Shown here in pieces: positions 50,158-59,044 of a stretch of 64,000 bases of DNA. Position numbers and translations under genes: made by a program. Within the stretch, counting starts at the first letter, position 1. Each line of letters opens with the position of its first letter. The stretch covers positions 186,001-250,000 of the forward strand of contig JANQSI010000004.1 of the NCBI GenBank assembly GCA_028284125.1, read 5' to 3'. This DNA is from Cyclobacteriaceae bacterium. Lineage in GTDB: Bacteria; Bacteroidota; Bacteroidia; Cytophagales; Cyclobacteriaceae. The notes beneath the pieces were generated by a model that was given only the letters and a program-made list of their open reading frames with translations, did no database searches and was not told where the DNA came from.

Positions 50158-50616
50158 ATGGATCTTACTGGAACAAAGTCCAAACTGATTAACCAATGCA
50201 TTCAAACCCTTGAGAACAAGCTTCATGCTTTGGATAAGGAACTGAACCTTTTGCAGGAATCGGCAAATGAGGAAACCAAAAACAGTGCAGGTGATAAGTA
50301 TGAAACTGGAAGAGCGATGGTGATGCTGGAAAAAGAGAAGTTGGCGGGACAAAAGGAGCAAATATTTCAACAAATAAAACCACTCAAATCCATCGATGAA
50401 GGGAAAGAATTTAAAAAAGTGGAACACGGAGCGGTGGTTATGACTTCAGGGAGTAATTACTTTATTTCATCTGGTATAGGACAAGTTGAAGTAGAAGGAA
50501 TTTCATTTCTTGTGATTTCCGCAATGGCACCACTAGCACAGGTCATGATCGGGAAAGGCGAAGGTGAAACATTCAGTTTCAATAGGAATACGTTTGAGAT
50601 TCAAAAAATTGTCTAG
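50158..50616 (+). CDS. GreA/GreB-like protein
   Basis: 152 aa: N-terminal coiled coil; C-terminal VEHGAVVMTSGSNYFISSGIGQVEVEGISFLVISAMAPLAQVMIGKGEGETFSFN resembles the GreA/B C-terminal domain. Confidence 0.75.
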   Translation: MDLTGTKSKLINQCIQTLENKLHALDKELNLLQESANEETKNSAGDKYETGRAMVMLEKEKLAGQKEQIFQQIKPLKSIDEGKEFKKVEHGAVVMTSGSNYFISSGIGQVEVEGISFLVISAMAPLAQVMIGKGEGETFSFNRNTFEIQKIV

Positions 50617-50621
50617 AAGAA

Positions 50622-50652
50622 AAGCCCATGCTTAAGCACAGGCTTTCTAATT
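50622..50652 (+). terminator. rho-independent terminator
   Basis: AAGCCcaTGCTTAAGCAcaGGCTTTCT hairpin directly after the Gre-like gene. Confidence 0.65.
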
Positions 50653-50898
50653 GTGAGAAATTTTCCTTGGTAAGAAGGAGAATCACTTACTTTGCACTTA
50701 GTAGTTATAAAAAGGCTATACGAAGTAAGTATTTTGGATACTGAAATCAGAAGAATAGCGAATCAATTTATCCACACTATTGATCAAAAAATAGAATATA
50801 ATTCTGTTATTTTAATTATTAATATATTTTAATTCTATATAATTATTTTTTCGCGGTATATTATACAAGTAAAAAGCTATACATATAGTAGAATATTT

Positions 50899-51267
50899 TT
50901 AAGATTCTTTCTTGCCTAACATTAAGAGGTCATTCAGGTTTATTTCAGTTATATATTTTGTGACGCCATCTTTTTCATAAGATCGATTTATGAGTTTACC
51001 CTCTATAGCTATTTCACTTCCTTTTTTCAAATAGTTTTCCACAACCTCCACTCGCTTGTTCCAAACAACAATATTGTGCCATTGGGTATCTTCAATCTTT
51101 TCCCCTTGACCATTGTAGTATACTTCATTGGTAGCAAGAGAAAAGGTGGCCATTTTTTTATCACCATCAAATGTTCGGATCTCGGGATCACTACCTAGCC
51201 TGCCTGTTAATCGAACGCTGTTTCTTAAACTCATGATTTGTAATTTTTGATTTATAAATAAGTACAT
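50899..51267 (-). CDS. ssb: single-stranded DNA-binding protein
   Basis: NSVRLTGRLGSDPEIRTFDGDKKMATFSLATNEVYYNGQGEKIEDTQWHNIVVWNKRVEVVENYLKKGSEIAIEGKLINRSYEKDG. Confidence 0.94.
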   Translation of the reverse strand: MYLFINQKLQIMSLRNSVRLTGRLGSDPEIRTFDGDKKMATFSLATNEVYYNGQGEKIEDTQWHNIVVWNKRVEVVENYLKKGSEIAIEGKLINRSYEKDGVTKYITEINLNDLLMLGKKES

Positions 51268-51402
51268 CAGTCGCCCTGATGAACTTTTAAGTCTTTTCGA
51301 TTGGCTCTGAATTACGTTAATGGCAATACAATTTGGGACTGCTAAAATTTAGTTTCAAACTTTATGAACTACACTTAGTCTACTGCAGGTGGTCCTGGTA
51401 TG

Positions 51403-51428
51403 AGATCGCTTCGATACCTCGCGATGAC
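51403..51428 (-). repeat. single REP-like module (M5)
   Basis: Reverse complement of GTCATCGCGAGGTATCGAAGCGATCT. Confidence 0.6.
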
Positions 51429-51562
51429 GACTTTTGAAAATCCATCAATTTTTTTTCGTTCATCTAAAACTTTTTTTCATTTTACATCATCACTATAATG
51501 GAACAATAGAAAGACGAATGTTCGATTGTAGATTACCTAACCCTAACAAAAGCGTAAATTAG

Positions 51563-52201
51563 ATGTACGCAGAAAGTTTACTTGATATCGCTATGCTGCA
51601 TGCTGACACGCTGATTACCAATGCCCAAAAAGGGGATGAGAAAGCATTGAACCAACTGGTCAGTCTTTGGTACAAACGAATTTACAACTATGTACTGAAG
51701 TACTGCTCCGATGAAGATACTGCTACGGAAATTTCTCAGCAGACATTCATCGCAATGTTTAGAAACATTAAAAAGTTGAAAGACATTGACCGGTTCAAAC
51801 CATGGCTCTACCGAATAGCAACCAATTTTTGCTATGAAGAGAGCAGAAAAAGAAAACGAAACAGGACCGTATCGTTGACTGTATCACGAGGTGATGAAGA
51901 TGATTCCGAAGAGCGATTGGAAGTAGGGGAGGCGAAAGGAAATTTTTTCAATCCGGAACGAAGTTTTCAACAGCTGGAGTTAGAAGAAATTTTACTTGAA
52001 TCACTCGGAGAGCTTACGGAAGACCAGCGAACGGTAGTGATAATGAAAGAATACGAAGGGCTAAAGTTTACAGAAATTGCTGAAGCACTGGATGCTTCGG
52101 AAAACACGGTTAAAACAAGACTTTACAGAGGTCTGAAGACCTTGAAAGACATTTTAGAGCGAAAGAATATTACAAAAGAAACAGTGCATTATGAGTTATA
52201 A
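51563..52201 (+). CDS. ECF RNA polymerase sigma factor
   Basis: ATEISQQTFIAMFRNIKKLKDIDRFKPWLYRIATNFCYEESRKRKR and FTEIAEALDASENTVKTRLYRGLKTLKDIL. Confidence 0.94.
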   Translation: MYAESLLDIAMLHADTLITNAQKGDEKALNQLVSLWYKRIYNYVLKYCSDEDTATEISQQTFIAMFRNIKKLKDIDRFKPWLYRIATNFCYEESRKRKRNRTVSLTVSRGDEDDSEERLEVGEAKGNFFNPERSFQQLELEEILLESLGELTEDQRTVVIMKEYEGLKFTEIAEALDASENTVKTRLYRGLKTLKDILERKNITKETVHYEL

Positions 52202-52979
52202 ACCAGACGAAGCGACATTGACCTCTTACCTGTATGGTGAGTTGTCTAAGGAGGAAAGTGCCAAGGTCAGCGATTACTTAGCTGCCAATCCTGAAGTGAA
52301 GAAGGAACTGGAAGGCATCCAATCCATGCAGAAATTCATGGGGAAGTTGCAAGACAAGGAAGTAAACGAACCTTCTTTTGTATTTGAAGATTCTCCCACG
52401 ATTGTACTCGCGAGAAACAATTCGTTCAGCTACTTTTTGAAATCTACTTTGGCAATAGCTGCCAGTATTAGTTTGCTCATTCTTGTTGGATATTTTACTC
52501 AATTCAAGGTTTCATCCAATGACAATGGCTGGCAATTGAGCTTTGGCGACACTCAGAATCAATCGAATCCGAATTTCAATGAAGAAAGTATTAAAACGTG
52601 GATGAAAGAAACCTTGGCTGCCAATAATACGGATCTCATCAACAAAATAAATGAAGTAGAAAATGACCTGGATGAGCAGTCAGAACAATTATTGGCGACC
52701 AATTCCGGAATGAAACAACTGGCAAATTATAGAATAGATGAAAATCTGATCGATCGATACGTAAGTCAGATCTCCCGGGAAAACAGAGGCATCATTCTGG
52801 GTTTGATGGAAGTGGCCGGACGTTCACAACGAGAATACATGGAAGAAATGATGACGGACTTTGCCAAATTCATGGACGCTCAGCGACAAGATGATCTTGA
52901 CTTAATTCAAAACCAATTAAATGTCTTAGTCGATAACTCGGAAGCTAACCCTATCGATGATTACCGCAATAGTGAGTAA
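52191..52979 (+). CDS. anti-sigma factor-like membrane protein
   Basis: Overlaps the sigma gene by 11 nt; N-terminal ATLTSYLYGELSKEESAKVSDYLAANPEVKKELEGIQ (zinc-finger/ASD-like layout), TM FLKSTLAIAASISLLILVGYF, then a coiled-coil-like periplasmic domain. Confidence 0.8.
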   Translation: MSYKPDEATLTSYLYGELSKEESAKVSDYLAANPEVKKELEGIQSMQKFMGKLQDKEVNEPSFVFEDSPTIVLARNNSFSYFLKSTLAIAASISLLILVGYFTQFKVSSNDNGWQLSFGDTQNQSNPNFNEESIKTWMKETLAANNTDLINKINEVENDLDEQSEQLLATNSGMKQLANYRIDENLIDRYVSQISRENRGIILGLMEVAGRSQREYMEEMMTDFAKFMDAQRQDDLDLIQNQLNVLVDNSEANPIDDYRNSE

Positions 52980-54155
52980 TTGAAATTAATGCGTGAGTTA
53001 AAATTTATGAAAATGAAAAAAGTAAAAAGAACTATATATATGCTAACAGTTGCCATGATAATGTCCATGACCTCAGTAGGTCAAGAGATTGATCAGGCGA
53101 GAATGGAACGAGATCTCAAAATTGCAGAGAACATTTTGAGCACTTTGTCTAGCAATGAGCGAAACATTTTTTCTCTGTCGAGAAGTATAGAGAGTAACTA
53201 TATCCCAGATTATGGAGTGATTTTCAGTTTACCTCAAAACACATTGATCTACACATCAAAGTCGAAAGGGGATGTGACCATTTTATCACCTTCAGCGGTT
53301 GGTGTCGGCAGTGGCAGTGGTAGTTCTTTTAGTTATGTTATTTCTGATGGTGATGAAGAATTATCTGAAGAAACGGAAAAGAAAAATGCTGAATTTTTGG
53401 AGCAGGCAGAGAATTTGTTAGAAGAACAGATGACTACTTTTCTTGTTGATTACGCAGATTTAATTGGACAGTTAAAACCTTCGGACCGTATTATGCTCAA
53501 TGTGAAAAGTTCAAGAAGTGGGATTTGGATTAGTAGCAGTAGTTTTAGCTCCAAAAGTCGTAACAAAGGAAAAACGGCAGAGATTCTCAAGAGTGATTTA
53601 ATCGCATACAAGCAGGGGAAGGCTTCCAGAGAAGAGACCGTTAGTAAGATAAAGTTCTCTGAGCGAGATGGAGAAACAATGGACAGAGATTTGGAGCTTT
53701 TCTCCAGCATTTTTTCCAGGTTGTATGAACCAGATCTTTCAACGACTTACTATGCATCCAGTAGAAACATCAACTATGAAAGATTGGAAAACCTTGGTGC
53801 GATTTTCTCAATGCGCGTGTATTCTTCATCTGAGGATGGTGGATTACACACGATTCGGACAACACGTGAAAGTGGACTTACCCGAGAACAGCGAAATGCC
53901 AAGGTCACTGCCATGTATCCGGAATTTGAGCAAACATTCAAAGAAAACATGATTGATTACGGAAGGACCATCAAAAGTCTAAAACCTTCTGAGATGCTGA
54001 TTTTCAAAGTTCGGTTGACAGAATGCAAAGGATGTGACATGCCAAAGAGTATTGAAGTATCCGTGAAAGCCAGCGTACTAAACGACTTTGATAGTGGAAA
54101 AATGAGCAGAGCTAATGCAGTAAATGCAATTTCAATAAAGACAACCAGTAACTAA
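52980..54155 (+). CDS. secreted protein with two tandem homologous halves, third gene of the ECF operon
   Basis: Signal peptide MKKVKRTIYMLTVAMIMSMTSVGQE (start probably at 53007 or 53013). Halves share IGQLKPSDRIMLNVK / IKSLKPSEMLIFKVR and ILKSDLIAYKQGKASREETVSKI / SVLNDFDSGKMSRANAVNAI. Confidence 0.8.
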   Translation: MKLMRELKFMKMKKVKRTIYMLTVAMIMSMTSVGQEIDQARMERDLKIAENILSTLSSNERNIFSLSRSIESNYIPDYGVIFSLPQNTLIYTSKSKGDVTILSPSAVGVGSGSGSSFSYVISDGDEELSEETEKKNAEFLEQAENLLEEQMTTFLVDYADLIGQLKPSDRIMLNVKSSRSGIWISSSSFSSKSRNKGKTAEILKSDLIAYKQGKASREETVSKIKFSERDGETMDRDLELFSSIFSRLYEPDLSTTYYASSRNINYERLENLGAIFSMRVYSSSEDGGLHTIRTTRESGLTREQRNAKVTAMYPEFEQTFKENMIDYGRTIKSLKPSEMLIFKVRLTECKGCDMPKSIEVSVKASVLNDFDSGKMSRANAVNAISIKTTSN

Positions 54156-54178
54156 GGAATTAATCCTGACTCTACCGA

Positions 54179-54217
54179 ATAAGCCTTATCTGTTCCCATA
54201 TCGGATAAGGCTTTTTT
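54179..54217 (+). terminator. rho-independent terminator of the ECF operon
   Basis: AAGCCTTATC..GATAAGGCTTTTTT just after the 54155 stop. Confidence 0.85.
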
Positions 54218-54242
54218 CATATTATCTTAGTGTAATACCTAA

Positions 54243-54314
54243 AGATGCTTCCTACGTCAGCATGACAGTGCAATTTTGAGAATTGGATGTCATTCTGAAC
54301 GTAGTGAAGAATCT
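54243..54314. repeat. REP-like hairpin pair (modules M6 - and M7 +)
   Basis: Reverse complement of GTCATGCTGACGTAGGAAGCATCT (54243-54266) and GTCATTCTGAACGTAGTGAAGAATCT (54289-54314). Confidence 0.7.
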
Positions 54315-54337
54315 AGGTTTGTATAAACTAAGAAATC

Positions 54338-55588
54338 ATGCGAATCATCGTCCTGGCCACCTTTCTGGTATTTTCATTTTTCAATTACGCCCAAAAAATC
54401 ACCATTACTGCAGATAAAATGTTTGATGGGAACGAGATGCGTTCCAATTGGGGAGTTGTAGTAGAAGGAAATACCATTGTCGAAGTTGGACCAATTAACA
54501 GAATCACCAAAGGTGATAGTGTTATTCACTTTAGTGGTGGAACCTTAATGCCAGGAATGATCGAGGGACATTCACACGTATTACTGTATCCCTATAATCG
54601 AAGGTTGTGGAACGACCAGGTTTTAAAAGAATCAAGAAGTTTGCGAGCGATCCGAGGAGCGAAGATGGCTACCAAAAACCTTCACGCTGGATTTACAACC
54701 ATCCGTGATCTTGGTTCCGAAGGAGCGGGGTATGCGGACGTTGGAATCAAACAAAGCATAGAACAGGGAATCATTGAGGGTCCACGAATGCTGGTGGCTG
54801 GGCGAGCTATAGTTACCACTGGTAGTTATGGACCAAAAGGATTTCATCCTGATTTTGATGTTCCGCTTGGCGCGGAACCAGCAGATGGAAATGTCATTCA
54901 AAAAGTAGTTCGTGATCAAATCGGAAAAGGAGCAGATTTTGTCAAAGTGTATGCGGATTATCGGTGGGGACCTAATGGAGAAGCCATGCCAACATTTTCT
55001 ATTGAGGAGATGAGGTTGATGGTAGAAACCGCAGCGAGTAGCGGGAGAGATGTTGTCGCACATGCAGCTACTGCTGAAGGAATGCGAAGAGCAACTTTAG
55101 CTGGAGTAAAAACCATTGAACACGGAACAGATGGAACGGAAGAGGTTTTGAAGTTGATGAAAGAAAGAGGTGTGGCACTTTGTCCAACATTGGGAGCCAC
55201 CTACTCAATCGAGCGTTACTTTAGAAAATGGGATGGAAGAGATGAAACTGAAACACAGGCTATCAAAAACAAAAAAGCCATGTTCAAGATGGCACTCGAT
55301 CTGGGTGTCACGATAATCGCCGGCGGAGATGTAGGAGTCTTTGAACATGGAGAAAATGTATTTGAACTTGAGCTGATGGTAGACTATGGCATGAGAGAGT
55401 TGGATGTCCTTAGATCAGTTACATCGGTTAATGCCCAAACATTTGGTCTTGAAAATCTTGGTCAACTCAAAGAAGGGTTTCTTGCTGATTTAATTGTAGT
55501 AGATGGAAATCCTGAAGAATCCATCAAAGATCTTTACAACATTGCTATGGTGATGAAAGACGGCAAAAAAATTGAAATAAAGAACTAG
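54338..55588 (+). CDS. amidohydrolase family protein (exported)
   Basis: GGTLMPGMIEGHSHVLLYPYNR, TIRDLGSEGAGYADV, VAHAATAEGMRRATLAGVKTIEHGTDG, IIAGGDVGVFEHG. Confidence 0.93.
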   Translation: MRIIVLATFLVFSFFNYAQKITITADKMFDGNEMRSNWGVVVEGNTIVEVGPINRITKGDSVIHFSGGTLMPGMIEGHSHVLLYPYNRRLWNDQVLKESRSLRAIRGAKMATKNLHAGFTTIRDLGSEGAGYADVGIKQSIEQGIIEGPRMLVAGRAIVTTGSYGPKGFHPDFDVPLGAEPADGNVIQKVVRDQIGKGADFVKVYADYRWGPNGEAMPTFSIEEMRLMVETAASSGRDVVAHAATAEGMRRATLAGVKTIEHGTDGTEEVLKLMKERGVALCPTLGATYSIERYFRKWDGRDETETQAIKNKKAMFKMALDLGVTIIAGGDVGVFEHGENVFELELMVDYGMRELDVLRSVTSVNAQTFGLENLGQLKEGFLADLIVVDGNPEESIKDLYNIAMVMKDGKKIEIKN

Positions 55589-55623
55589 CATTAAGCAGCT
55601 CTTTATTTCAATTCTTGTTTCCA

Positions 55624-58011
55624 CTATTCTGTTCTCAAGTTATCTACAGGATTCGTTCTGATCAACTGATTCAAGTGGAATGAAACTGTCAGTATGATCG
55701 TCATGAGAATAATTAGCAGCGCTACAATGAATGGACCGGAAGTAAGACTTGGAGGTGATCCAAGAAACATCTCGGCTAACAAAGCATCAAAAAGAAAATA
55801 ACTTGTCGGAAGAGCTAGTATTAATGAAATTCCTAGCATGAACACAAACTGTTTGGCGACCAAACGCGCATTGTCTATTTGAGTAGCACCAAGCACATTC
55901 CGTATACTCAATTCCTTTATTCTTTTGACAATAAGGAGTGAAACCAGCCCAAACAATCCCATACTCGAAAGAATGATAGCCATAATGCTGGTGAAGTTCA
56001 TGACATCAATCAATTGACCCGTTTGTTGGAAAAAAACTTCAAAGGCTTCTTCTTGTTTGTATCCGCGATAAAGCTCATTTGGAAAATTTCTGTTCCAATA
56101 AGACTTGACATCAGCAGCTACCTGATCCAATTCACCTTCATTGGTTTTTAATGTCAAATACCTGAAGTTTTCATTGGCTGTGATTTTGAAAGCTGATGCT
56201 GCAATTGGTTCAAAGAAATCGTTGTGGTGAAAATCTCTCACAATACCGACAACCTGGTATTTTTCGTTTCCAATTTTCAATTCTTGCAATTCGTATTCTT
56301 CCTCATTCCATCCAAATTTTCGGATCAACTCCTCATTGACAATGATTTTGTTGTTGAGATCTCCATGAAGATTGACATTAAAAAATGAACCAGACTTCAT
56401 CACTAGCCCCATGGTTTTCATGTAGGTCTCATGTACCTCGAATACATCAACCGTCGTTTTTTTGCTATTGATTTCCACCGCTTCCGTGATTTTAGATTGG
56501 CCAATTTGACTATAGCTTCCGCTTTGAGCTGAAACGTCTGAAAGTTGTGTAGTGAATTGAGAGAGAGAATTGAATTGCGCTTGATCTTTGACCGGTACAA
56601 TCAATAGGTCACTTTGGTCGTAACCCCAATCCTGTTTCTCTTGTGATTTGTTGGTTTGAGTAAATATCAACCCCGATACCACAGCAATGAAAGTGAGAAA
56701 GAATTGGAAGGTCAAAAACAGTTTGGTCAGACTTCCTTTTCCAGCAATTTTTTCTTTTCCCTTAAAAATATCCAATGGCTTGAATGAAGAAATGTAATAA
56801 GCAGGATACGCTCCAGATGCTATTCCAACAATTAGGAATAGAAGAACGATAAAGTAGATAAGTCGAAGGTTTTCAGTGAAGTCAAGCGTAATCGTATCAC
56901 CACCAAAAATGGCGTTCATTCCGGGAATGATGACGCTTTGAGCCAAAATGATTCCTACCACCACACAGAAAAAACTGAGGACCAGATTTTCCACAATGAA
57001 TTGGAAAATAATTTTGCTACGAGTCCCTCCAATCACTTTTCGCATGGCAATTTCTTTCAGTCGTTTGCTCGATGAAGCAATGGCTATATTGATATAGTTG
57101 AAACAAGCTGAGACAAAAAGAATCAGACTGATGATGCCGAACATAACAAGCACTTCGGGAGTACTCCCGCAGGGCAGACATCCGATGGTGTATTGTGAGT
57201 TTCTAGCTGTGGTGGTGAGTGGTGAAAAATGGAATTTTGTTATCGGCCAATCCGGATTAGCTTCATTGATCACACTCAAATATGAATTAGTCGTTTCTTT
57301 AACCAGCTGTAAGTTTTTAGGATGATCAAGTTTGATGAACGTAAAAAGTGACGATTGTCTAATATCTGTCCAGGTATTTAAATCATTCTTGAACATAGTT
57401 GAAAGGTTGTCAATTGATAGTAGAAACTTGAAGCCAAAGGAGGCTGTTTCCGGAAGTTTTTCCGCCACACCCGAAATCATAAATTGATGGACCTCATCAT
57501 TGACAACCACTTGAAGATATTTCCCCATCGGATCTTCTTTGCCGAAGTACTTAACGGCGACATCAGCAGCAATGATGATATTATTTCGTTGCTTTAACGA
57601 TTGAGTGTTTCCTGCTGATAATGGAAAATTGAAAAGATCCAGAAAATCATTATCAGCGAAGCTTAACCGCTCTGAAAATATATCATCACCATACCTGATC
57701 AGCGCGGATTTCACCTGAACCCTCGACATGTATTCAATTTGAGGCAGACTTCCCTCCAGTGTTTTTCCTAATAATTGAGGTGATCTTGACCAGGTTTCAG
57801 CATTTTGATCCCATTGGATAACACTTTGAATCATGTAGATTCTCTCATGGCCTTCATGAAATTGATCCAGATGCATCTGTCGGTCAATGATCAAATACAC
57901 CGCGATGGCAATACTGACCGTGCTGGCAAGACCTACAACATTGATGAAAGAAGAAACTTTATTAGCCAGGAAGCTACGCACTCCGGACTTAATATAACTT
58001 TTGAGCATCAT
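55624..58011 (-). CDS. ABC transporter permease (MacB/FtsX type)
   Basis: FINVVGLASTVSIAIAVYLIIDRQ, INIAIASSSKRLKEIAMRKVIGGTRSKIIFQFIVENL, two FtsX domains. Confidence 0.94.
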   Translation of the reverse strand: MMLKSYIKSGVRSFLANKVSSFINVVGLASTVSIAIAVYLIIDRQMHLDQFHEGHERIYMIQSVIQWDQNAETWSRSPQLLGKTLEGSLPQIEYMSRVQVKSALIRYGDDIFSERLSFADNDFLDLFNFPLSAGNTQSLKQRNNIIIAADVAVKYFGKEDPMGKYLQVVVNDEVHQFMISGVAEKLPETASFGFKFLLSIDNLSTMFKNDLNTWTDIRQSSLFTFIKLDHPKNLQLVKETTNSYLSVINEANPDWPITKFHFSPLTTTARNSQYTIGCLPCGSTPEVLVMFGIISLILFVSACFNYINIAIASSSKRLKEIAMRKVIGGTRSKIIFQFIVENLVLSFFCVVVGIILAQSVIIPGMNAIFGGDTITLDFTENLRLIYFIVLLFLIVGIASGAYPAYYISSFKPLDIFKGKEKIAGKGSLTKLFLTFQFFLTFIAVVSGLIFTQTNKSQEKQDWGYDQSDLLIVPVKDQAQFNSLSQFTTQLSDVSAQSGSYSQIGQSKITEAVEINSKKTTVDVFEVHETYMKTMGLVMKSGSFFNVNLHGDLNNKIIVNEELIRKFGWNEEEYELQELKIGNEKYQVVGIVRDFHHNDFFEPIAASAFKITANENFRYLTLKTNEGELDQVAADVKSYWNRNFPNELYRGYKQEEAFEVFFQQTGQLIDVMNFTSIMAIILSSMGLFGLVSLLIVKRIKELSIRNVLGATQIDNARLVAKQFVFMLGISLILALPTSYFLFDALLAEMFLGSPPSLTSGPFIVALLIILMTIILTVSFHLNQLIRTNPVDNLRTE

Positions 58012-58098
58012 AATCTTAAAGGTTAGTTTAAGTTTAGATGAAATTATCTAGCTTAAGGTTGCTTGAACTTACAAGTATTTTGGAGCCTCGTTGCAGGC

Positions 58099-58950
58099 TT
58101 ATACAAGTCTCTTATTAATTGTCAAAACGGGTATTGCAGAAGTTTTAGTCATTTTAGTAGCAAATGAATGTTGTATAAAGCGATACAAACCTGCCCTTGC
58201 TTCAGAAAGTGTGACGATCAATCCAGCATGTAGTTGTTCCGCAAATTCCATCAATGCTTTATTCTCGTTTTTTGAGCTAATGACATCCACTATGTAGTTT
58301 TTCAGACCTACTCCTTTTGCTAAATTGTTCAGGTCACTCATCAGCGCTTCAGGCTGTTCCGATTTCACGATGTTAACCACATGGACTCGAGCATCCAGAC
58401 TTTCACTTATCACTTTTATCATTGCGAAAGCATCTTTTGTATAAGACTCGTCTTGCAGGTCAATCCCGACGACAATGTCTTTGATTTCGTCATCGGCTTG
58501 ATGTTGGATTGAAAGGACTGGTACATCAAGATTTTCTATGAGTTGTTCCGTATGATTTCCGGAAAATAACTCTTGAATGCTTTCTTCACCGGTAGTGCCC
58601 ATGACAATAAGATCTCCACCATGCATTTCAATAAAGTGCTCCAGACCTTTTAAAAACCCACCGCCAAGCTGTTGACCGGTGACAACCACATCTTTTTTCT
58701 CGTATTTTTCTGATAAGACTTTAAGCTTATTCGTGTTCGCACGAAAAAGCTGAACATTGTAGAGGTCATCTTCTGAATAACCACCTTGCCTCGCCTCACC
58801 GGTTAAGTGCAGTGAAGTATCGCCGAGTGGCATGTCTTCAAGGTGTAAGATGGATACTTCGGCTTTAATATCTTTTGCGATTCGAACAGCAAAAGCGATT
58901 GCTTGTTCAGATAATTTGGAGAAATCAGTTGGGACAATGATTCGTTTCAT
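58099..58950 (-). CDS. universal stress protein, two tandem Usp domains
   Basis: MKRIIVPTDFSKLSEQAIAFAVRIAKDI..GGDLIVMGTTGEESIQELFSGNHTEQLIENLDVPVL, with a second Usp repeat. Confidence 0.92.
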   Translation of the reverse strand: MKRIIVPTDFSKLSEQAIAFAVRIAKDIKAEVSILHLEDMPLGDTSLHLTGEARQGGYSEDDLYNVQLFRANTNKLKVLSEKYEKKDVVVTGQQLGGGFLKGLEHFIEMHGGDLIVMGTTGEESIQELFSGNHTEQLIENLDVPVLSIQHQADDEIKDIVVGIDLQDESYTKDAFAMIKVISESLDARVHVVNIVKSEQPEALMSDLNNLAKGVGLKNYIVDVISSKNENKALMEFAEQLHAGLIVTLSEARAGLYRFIQHSFATKMTKTSAIPVLTINKRLV

Positions 58951-59044
58951 GATGGTTTTTGGTTTAGGGTCTCAAATTAGAGGCTAGCCAAAGTCGAAGC
59001 ACGGAGAAATGTCAGGTTAAACCCTGTTTCTTGTCATATTTTGT

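Noticed and set aside
54632-55063. ORF-track entry, 143 aa minus strand
   Set aside because: Antisense to the amidohydrolase; no recognisable motif.
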